Positions 57,140 through 64,000 of a DNA stretch of 64,000 bases are shown in pieces (the first letter of the stretch is position 1; every line of letters begins with the position of its first letter). Source of the DNA: Epiperipatus broadwayi. Taxonomy: Eukaryota > Onychophora > Udeonychophora > Euonychophora > Peripatidae. The stretch is taken from assembly GCA_028023455.1 (NCBI GenBank), contig JAQFVV010012969.1, forward strand, positions 1 through 64,000, given 5' to 3'. Made by a program: the position numbers and the translations under genes. Below the pieces are notes generated by a model. That model did no database searches and was not told the DNA's origin. It worked only from the letters and a program-made list of their open reading frames with translations.

Positions 57140-59125
57140 GCAGTGGGTGCTAAGAATATACTGATTTCAAACCCAGGTCACCATTTGATGATCTTTTATT
57201 TAGATATTTATAACTGCAGATCACTTTCAGTTGACGGAAAATTGCAAAAGTTGGAGGAAGAACTGTCTAATGTTAAATGAAATATTATTAGACTTTGTGA
57301 AGTTAGAAGAAAAGGTGAAAAGACAATGCACTACAAAGGAACAAACATTGGCAGTATAAATGGAGTAGGAATTCACTATAAATAAAAAATGGAAGAACAT
57401 TGTGAAGATTTATGGCATATTAGTCAGAATGGCAAGATTAGTTTATTCAACTTAATGGTAGACACCAAATGCGAATAATTTAGGTTTATGCTCCAACAAG
57501 TTATCATTATGATGAAAAAATAGAGGATTTTTATAGGATGTACAAAAGGCTTTTGATCAAACCAAACAACAATTTCAAATTGTCATGGAAGACTTTAATG
57601 TTGAAATTGGTAAACTTTTGAAAAATGTGCTGTAGGTAAATTTGCTTATGGTGACAGAAATGAGAAAGGACAGACATATGGAGTTTGCAGAAAAAACAAC
57701 AACTTTACATTAGGAATTTTTTTTTTTTTTTTTTTTGAGAAAAATGCTAAATGGAAATGAACATGAAAGCATCTGAATGATGGTGCAACAGAATTGGTAA
57801 TATTTTGGCTAACAGAAAATATGTATTTCAAGATTGTAATGTTTTTAATCAATTCAACACAGGAAATTATCATCAAATAGTGAGATGTCAGATACAGGTT
57901 AATGCAAACTGGAGAGACAAAAATTTATTAAGAAAAACAGTATCAACAGTTGATATCTCTAATCCTTAGAAACATTCCAATGAATTTAACTTAGAACTGA
58001 CAAATCATTTTCAAATATTAATAGATTTTGAGCATGGTTTAGGTTTGAATGAAATCAAGAGGAAGATTGCTGATACACTCGCAAAAACTGCAACATAGAT
58101 AACTAGCAGAAATAAAGCAGCAAAAATTTCTAACGAGACAAGAAAATTTTTGAAAAAAAGAAAGAATATGGAAAAATATAAAAATGATGCATTAAAAAGG
58201 ATTAAATATCTAGAACTTCGTAAAAATGGTGCAAAAAAGAGTTGTTAACATTATAAGAAATCAAAATTGTGAATTAAAGTTATAGAAAAAAAACTCTTAA
58301 GCTTGTAAAACAATATCTGGATATTGAAAGGAAACTTATTTCTGTAATTAAAAAAAAAAAAGATGGAACTATTACTAAAAAGAAAGATGATAGATTATTT
58401 AAGTCATCTAGATTTTGCAGATTATGTAATTGTTTAGTGTTTTTTTTTTTTTTTTGCAAATAATTATCTGACTGACGAAAATAAGAAAGTAGGAGTAAAG
58501 ATAAATGTTAATAAGACTAAAGTGAATGGATTTTTTCAAAAAGAAAAAAAAAAAAAACGTTGATAATGATGAATTAGAAATTAACAAATACCTTGGTCAG
58601 ATTATTACTACAGATGGAAACATAATGGATGAAATTAATCATATAATTAAACTTGCTTGGAATGCTTTTGGTAGAAATAATGTAACGTTAAAAGGAAATA
58701 TGTTTATGTGCTTGAAAAGAAAGGTTTTTAATAAATGTGTTTTTCTAGTTTTTACTTATGGATCTGAGACTTGGACACTCAACAGAAGTGCAATGAGACT
58801 TCAGACAAGTCTATAAAGAAAGTATTGAGAGATGCATGTTAGAAGCAACGAGAAGAGATTAAAAACAAAATACATGGGTGAGAGAAGAAACGGGTGTTAG
58901 TGACATCATTGAAAAAAATTCAAAGACTGAAGTGGAATTGGGCTGGAAACATTGCTAGAAGACATGGGCAGTTGAAATCTTGAAGTAGATTCCAAGAAAT
59001 TGCAAAAGATCTAGAAAGAGATTACATGTGTGTTGGATGGATAAGATAAGAAAGTGTACAAGGGTGATGTGGAGAAGAGATTGAACTTGGAGAGGTCTTC
59101 GTCCTGCAATGGATCGATAATGATT
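57140..59125 (+). mobile_element. RTE-clade LINE, near full span but with a deleted RT core
   Basis: The order along the plus strand is that of an RTE element. The apurinic-type endonuclease runs from YNCRSLSVDGKLQKLEEELS (57209) through IIRLCEVRRKGEKTMHYKGT, FMLQQVIIMMKK and NERGQTYGVCRKN-like sequence, with KCWKWT..KHLNDGATELV near 57750 and FLINS near 57850. After a linker (57900-58370) the fingers and most of the palm are missing. YLSHLDFADYVIV (58394 on) shows motif C as FADY, not FADD. Next come INVNKTKV, LEINKYLGQIITTDGNIMDE, VFTYGSETWTLNRSAM (thumb), WNWAGNIARR and the C-terminal tail to ATGATTG near 59123. Poly(T) tracts near 57717 and 58439 interrupt it. Inactive. Confidence 0.88.
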
Positions 59126-59129
59126 GAAA

Positions 59130-60185
59130 ATGCCCATGATATATTTAGTCCTATATTGAATAAACAAAACGCAATTTATAAATCACACACACACACAACA
59201 AAAGAGTAAAAAATCTGCTGAGTAATCTAAAAATTATTAGGTATTTTTCACTACAAAAAAGGGGGGGGATTATTAAATTTTAATGAAATTAAAAGAATTT
59301 TAATTCTACAAAAGAAATGATAAGTAAATGCATCTAAGAACAACTTTAACAAGATTTAAACTAGAGATGAGAACTTAATATCATCCCATTAAATAGCAAA
59401 CACTCATTAATCTTTTAAATAGCATCCTTACTTACAAGACTGAATAAAAAATCTTACAATCTTCATCCAACCTATACTTTTTAATCTTGTGGATTAAATT
59501 TCTCATTACTTCCCTTCTAATTCAGATAAAGAAAACTAATGAAAACTTAAACAGATCAAAATAAAAGTTAAAATATCTTCATTCGTTCTTCCTTTTTAAA
59601 ATCATTATAATTGACTTTCATCATTTATAAAGCATAATTAAAAATATCCGACTAGGGTATATATATATATATGTAAAAAGCATGTATAGATGCATGATTT
59701 TACCCAGGTTGATTGCACAATACGATCATGTTTTGTACTTATGGTCCGTGAATCAATACTTACCCAACCATGGTATCCAGTTCCAACCATTCGAATTATT
59801 CACTTCTGAAAATTTAAACCTAAAAGGAATATTTAGCCTTTTACATCCAATTATTTGTTTAAATTTGAAAAACACGACTTCAGCTTATCTTGAAAGTATA
59901 TGACAAAAAACTATATCTATCAGCTAAGAATAGCTACTGTTCCTTGATGGATCAGTAATTAGTTTGTTACCTTAAAAAAAAGCAACTGAGCTTTAAGCAA
60001 CTGCCCAACTACTTGAAAAAAATATCTTGAGCTTGACTCAAGTCGAACAAAGCCATCCATGAACCATGGAGATATAAATATTTTTGGCACCCCCCCCCCA
60101 AAAAAAAAAAACAACTATCAAATAAATATATACAGATACTTTTAAAAAAATATTTCGTAAAATACTGATTATTGCCCGTTGATCG
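59130..60185. other. AT-rich stretch, no gene recognised
   Basis: G8 run near 59261 and C10 run near 60090. The plus frame 59682-59903 has no recognised motif. Confidence 0.4.
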
Positions 60186-60189
60186 CAGC

Positions 60190-60255
60190 TCCATCTGCAT
60201 CAATACTAGTACTGGAACTTCTTATAAACATGTGAGCAATAAATTACTTGAGGAG
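60190..60255 (+). repeat. SINE family B, 3' fragment
   Basis: ACTAGTACTGGAACTTCTTA then ACATGTGAGCAATAAATTAC matches the end of family B. Confidence 0.5.
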
Positions 60256-60259
60256 AAGG

Positions 60260-60960
60260 AGGATTATATTATCATCATCACTTTTTGCAAACACCCATAA
60301 AAAGTGTGCTAATTCGACTCCAGAAAAAAAAAAGAAGAAGAAATGATCAGGGTTAGAAGTGTTTAGTAATTAAAAGATTCGATATCCTTTTTTTTAAATT
60401 GACTTTTCTTAAATGCAATTATTATTTAAGCTAAACGCTTTGGAAGGAGAAATAAGTAAAGCTTAAAATTGAATTCATATATGCTTAATATAGTAATTTG
60501 AGCATGCTTCCAATATTCTGTACATATATTGGAAATTTAAAGTATATGTAAATGAATGAGTTTACATGGCCCACATTTTACAGATGGGAAACAGGATTCT
60601 TTTTTGTTTACAGTGTTTGCATTGTTGATGATGTGCCAAGCTTCTTTTACCTTGCATTTGGCATAATCGCATTCTAAACATATCACATTAGCCTTTGTAG
60701 GTTCAAAGGGATGGTCACATTTATTTTCATGATCTAAAAATATATTTCCAACTTACTCCCATCATTATTGTAACGAGACAGCGTTACATCAATATTAAAT
60801 CCAGAAAGCATCAAGAAATACACACACCAACAAGCAACCTAAAAACGCATAACCTCATTATCGTAATTTAGAATAGTTTCCTTCATCGTATAAAATATAT
60901 GTATAAAATACCGCTGTAAAACACACCCATAAAAATGCAGATCGTAAACGTATAAAGTAA
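60260..60960. other. AT-rich stretch, no feature seen
   Basis: TGTAACGAGACAGCGTTACA at 60769-60788 is a short inverted motif and a remote candidate for the start of the LTR that ends at 62927 (it begins TGTAAC). Nothing else supported. Confidence 0.35.
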
Positions 60961-60964
60961 ATGA

Positions 60965-61130
60965 TTAAAGCTGGTAAATAATAAATGTAGTTTATTTCTT
61001 AAATAATAAATATAAGTCAATTTGATAAATAATAAATATATAATTGTTATCTTAAAATGATAAAGATAATTCACTTTTAAATATAATTTGTTACTTTAAC
61101 ATGATAAATATAATTTGCCGTTAGAAATCA
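60965..61130. repeat. Degenerate AT-rich tandem repeat
   Basis: Blocks like AAATAATAAATATAA/GATAAATATAATTTG recur about every 35-50 bp between 60975 and 61122. Irregular, so only a weak call. Confidence 0.45.
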
Positions 61131-61134
61131 AATT

Positions 61135-62340
61135 CGCTTTCTTAATTAAAATGTATAATGGTCCTTCAAAAAAACGCCATGGGAATTTAACAGGGGATTA
61201 TTTTAGAAAATCATTTAAAATAAGAGTAATAGAAAAGATCTAATGAAATGATAAATGCTCGACTTCTAATTTTAAAATAGCATGTATTGTTCTAATAAAA
61301 ACACACACACACGCATGCATTAAAAATGTGAAAGAATAGGATTGATTGCTGAAACGAGATTGCCTCAAAATAAAGATTGCCTGTAGCAAAAAAGAGAGTG
61401 AGTAATGCTAACGCGGACCTGAACGACAACTTGAGAAACAGGGAACTCTGGGGTAGATTGGATCCCAAGATATGGACCAAACCTTTTAAATACACCTCAA
61501 AACCTATTAGAAAAAAAGATAGAACAGGATTCTAGATGCTATTCTACATAGATATCCCTGTCTTATTGATATAGTGATATTATTACACGATCATTACTGT
61601 TGTTATTATCACCTGCTCATCATCCGACGCTTATGCCATTGGCGTACCACTGAATTGGTCTGAAGTAACTCAACGAATTCCTCGGCATTAAAGATGACTA
61701 TTCGAAATTAATACCAAGAGCGTCGATCGTCATGAGGGGCTAATAAACCTCTCAGTGACTGATCGGCGCTCCGCTACCAAAATCTCCAGGACTATGCAAC
61801 TCCGATAACATCGTGTTTCGTGAATGCTCCAGCTGATAATATGTTCCGCAAAATTCCCACGTGTACCAGGATCAACCGATAATCGCCGCAACCAAGATAA
61901 AACCTAGGTAAATATGTTTATATTAAATCACTCACTCAATCTAGAACTCTTACAGGCAATCTCGTAAATAACCTACCTAATTTGTACAAATCAAACTTGA
62001 ACTTTCCTCGTCTGATAATTTATCGTATAACAGAACTTTATTCACATGAACTTTAAACTTAAATGAAAGTCAGGATAGAGAATTATTTAATCCATGAAAT
62101 GAACTTTATTTCGCAATGCATACTTGTATTTATTAATTATGTTTCTCTGAGAGCGTGTTTATGTGTGTGTGTGACTACAAAAGGTTAACTTAACAAAATT
62201 AATATCTTAATAAACTTGTTCATTATATAATCAATTCGAGCATTTATCAAATCATTTCACACGATTCAAATTCTTAATTTATACTTGTTATCATAGTTAT
62301 TGTTTAAAATTAGATAGATTCGTCATTTAGATTTAGATTA
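61135..62340. other. Mixed stretch with a GC-richer block at 61610-61920
   Basis: 61610-61920 contains many CG dinucleotides and no long open frame on either strand. It may belong to the LTR element that follows (if the long-LTR reading is right) or to another transposon. 61920-62340 is AT-rich. Confidence 0.4.
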
Positions 62341-62404
62341 ATATTTGTTTTATATTGTTTTATGTATCAACATCGCGCCGTGAGTCACGATGTTTTCTTT
62401 AGTA

Positions 62405-62927
62405 TGTAATCTAGTTAAGATAGTCTTAAGAGAGGGCGGGTCTATGAAAATAAATGTCAATAACTTATGTTGTAAGCAATAAAGCGGGGGGATGATTTAT
62501 AAGCCTTGTGTTCGGGCGTAAACGAACAGATTGATAGGTCAGCGGTGACCAATAATCACGGCAGGAAGGCCGTGATAGACTTAGTAAAGAAACATGCTGA
62601 TTTTAATTAGCGGTCAATGCGTCTTCTCCGGGAGGAGTCTTGTTAGGGACAATCGTGTAGCGACCCTGAGTCATCGGATTGGTCCATGCTGAGAGTATGG
62701 AGTTAGCGGGCGGGGTTTGACTTCGGAATCGTTTTGACATAATGTAAGGTGATGCGAGTAGTTAAAACACTTAAATAATCGTATCTGGCGCCCTCTTATG
62801 TGGATTATAAACAACTGTTCGATGTAAGAAAAATAAAGCCTTACGCTGTGTCATGTTAGTTTCAAGCCGTAATCTCTTGGTAATCAGTAGATCTCTCGCA
62901 AGAAGAAAGCGAGGGGGTTACGTTACA
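62405..62927 (+). mobile_element. 5' LTR of a Ty3/gypsy-type retrotransposon (left border uncertain)
   Basis: The right border is set by GTTACGTTACA at 62917-62927, directly before a primer-binding site. AATAAA at 62832-62837 is a suitable poly(A) signal about 90 bp from the end. TGTAATC at 62405 would give a 523-bp LTR with TG..CA ends, a normal gypsy size. TGTAACG at 60769 would match the terminal GTTACA better but implies a 2.2-kb LTR. The GC content rises sharply from about 62345, favouring the short reading. Confidence 0.6.
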
Positions 62928-62929
62928 TT

Positions 62930-62949
62930 TGGCGCTTCCAACGTGAAGC
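62930..62949 (+). promoter_or_regulatory. Primer-binding site of the LTR element
   Basis: TGGCGCTTCCAACGTGAAGC begins two bases after the LTR end. The TGGCGC...AACGTG form is common for tRNA-primed minus-strand synthesis in Ty3/gypsy elements. I did not assign the tRNA species. Confidence 0.75.
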
Positions 62950-63323
62950 TAGTATAAATGAAGCGTCTTAAAAAAAAAAAAAAAAAAAAAAAGGCAAATC
63001 CAAATACTAGCAAAAGCGGCAGAACTGGGAGAAGACGCGGAAAAATGTAAACAAAAAGCGTAGTAATAAAGAAAAAAGAAAAAAAAAAATTTTTAGCGAT
63101 AAAATATAAACAAACGGAACAAAATCGCGGCGAGACTTAACATTGCAAATATGTAAACAAGTCACCGGAGCAAGATAAAATAAATAAAGCATAGCAGGAG
63201 ACAAGGGAGCGGACGCGGATCAGTCGCTGTCACCATAAAACCATAAAATCACAAAGTAAAAAAAAAAAAAAAAGAACCGCAAATACAAAAAAAAAAAAAA
63301 AAAGTAAGGAAACCGATCACCAA

Positions 63324-64000
63324 ATGGACAGTAGTACGGATGTCACGTGGGAGGAAACGGGGGAAAGCCCCATAACATTTAAGAAGGCCGAAGTGAAAGA
63401 AGACCCCGAATCGGACATGAAAACCTTAATAAGAATGATGGGCCAGATGATAAGAGAAATTATGAGGGAGGAGAGAGAGGAGCTCATTAGGGAGATCCGA
63501 AAGATAGCGAGGAGAGAGACCGAAGAGCCAGAAGAGGAGCAGGACAGAAAAGAAGTCGAAATCACCGAGGTAGAAAATGAGATCGCCTCGATGAAAATAG
63601 AAATCGACACGGCAAAGGCCGAAATAGAAGAGGTGAAGATGGAGGCAGTAACAGCGAAGGCGGGGCTAGAGGACATCGCACAGAAGGTGGAGGCGATAGA
63701 TAAAAGGATGGAGAAAATCGAACCACAACGGGATGAACCGGGAAATATCATAACCGAACGACTAGAGAAGTTGGAAAAGAGGGTCGAACGGGAAGCAAAC
63801 AAACGGGAGCCAAGCCAGTCGTGGGCCGAAAGGCAAGTGAAAATCGAGACGTTCAGAGCAGGCGAGAACGAGAGCCCCATCGACCACATAGAAAGCGTGC
63901 GGAACCTCTTTTCGGAACCAACGAAACCAGAACAGGACAAAATCGGTATTGCCAGCACGTACTTACAAGGACCGGCTCGGGATTGGTGGAGGACGATCGA
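63324..64000 (+). CDS. Gag polyprotein of a Ty3/gypsy-type retrotransposon, 5' part (runs off the window)
   Basis: Gag forms the virus-like particle in which the element's RNA is reverse transcribed. From the ATG at 63324 the frame stays open for 225 codons to the window end. Codons 1-35 are acidic. About 40-150 is a charged, Glu/Lys/Arg-rich segment with heptad-like spacing (EIASMKIEIDTAKAEIEEV), likely coiled coil. From about 168 comes the capsid start: QVKIETFRAGENESPIDHIE, then KIGIASTYLQGPARDWWR, matching the gag fold pattern F.G....P..WL......L......YL.G.A..WW. Codon use is far richer in G and C than the flanks, as in a recent arrival. The leader between PBS and ATG holds several long A runs. 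Protease, RT, RNase H and integrase must lie beyond 64000. Confidence 0.85.
   Translation, partial: MDSSTDVTWEETGESPITFKKAEVKEDPESDMKTLIRMMGQMIREIMREEREELIREIRKIARRETEEPEEEQDRKEVEITEVENEIASMKIEIDTAKAEIEEVKMEAVTAKAGLEDIAQKVEAIDKRMEKIEPQRDEPGNIITERLEKLEKRVEREANKREPSQSWAERQVKIETFRAGENESPIDHIESVRNLFSEPTKPEQDKIGIASTYLQGPARDWWRTI

Noticed and set aside
59682-59903. A 73-codon plus-strand frame
   Set aside because: No domain motif or splice signals could be supported.
63317-63958. A 213-codon minus-strand serine-rich frame
   Set aside because: It is antisense to the gag frame, which has recognisable capsid motifs.

Overview
This is nuclear DNA from an animal, strongly AT-rich and dominated by introns, intergenic DNA and decayed transposable elements. 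Evidence for this is one spliced exon of a metazoan gene (SNX27), several clades of animal non-LTR retrotransposon, a Penelope-like element, a Merlin/ISXO2-type transposase relic, tRNA-derived SINEs and a Ty3/gypsy-type element. The SNX27 exon reads most like arthropod sequence (the stretch [17 protein letters not shown]), so an arthropod, perhaps a low-GC chelicerate, is my best guess. I cannot fix the taxon from sequence alone. No bacterial-type genes, rRNA, genuine tRNA gene or CRISPR array was seen.

Host gene content: the only convincing host coding sequence is one 232-bp exon at 46124-46355 on the minus strand. It carries the end of the PDZ domain, the linker and the start of the PX domain of sorting nexin 27, with clean AG and GTAAGT borders. 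I found no flanking SNX27 exon, so its neighbouring introns must be long.

Layout: 0.8-2.5 kb, LINE remnant (minus) split by an RTE 3' fragment. 3.5-9 kb, copies of a foldback repeat that contains hammerhead-ribozyme cores and a tRNA-like B box. 9.7-11 kb, LINE 3' ends. 12-16 kb, a second ribozyme-bearing repeat and an RTE relic. 20.6-22.4 kb, a 200-bp-arm inverted repeat, then a Penelope-like RT/GIY-YIG relic and a hammerhead-like 3' end. 24-33 kb, SINEs, more foldbacks, an intact hammerhead core and a perfect 79-bp palindrome. 34-40 kb, three LINE relics and a Merlin-like relic. 40-46 kb, tandem duplications, an unexplained GC-richer block and two hairpin insertions. 46-49 kb, the SNX27 exon, a Tx1/L1-like LINE and tandem repeats. 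52-60 kb, SINEs and a degenerate RTE element. 62.3-64 kb, 5' LTR, primer-binding site and an open gag frame of a young Ty3/gypsy-type element that runs off the window.

The most interesting signal is the hammerhead group. At least two copies (4425-4464 and 27299-27340, both minus) keep every core nucleotide, helix I CCAA/UUGG, helix II GUGCU/AGCAC and a minimal helix III. They sit in an interspersed element whose copies can be arranged as inverted arms. Next is a set of hairpin insertions (30.5, 44.8 and 45.2 kb), each bounded by 13-15 bp direct repeats of the length typical of retroposition.
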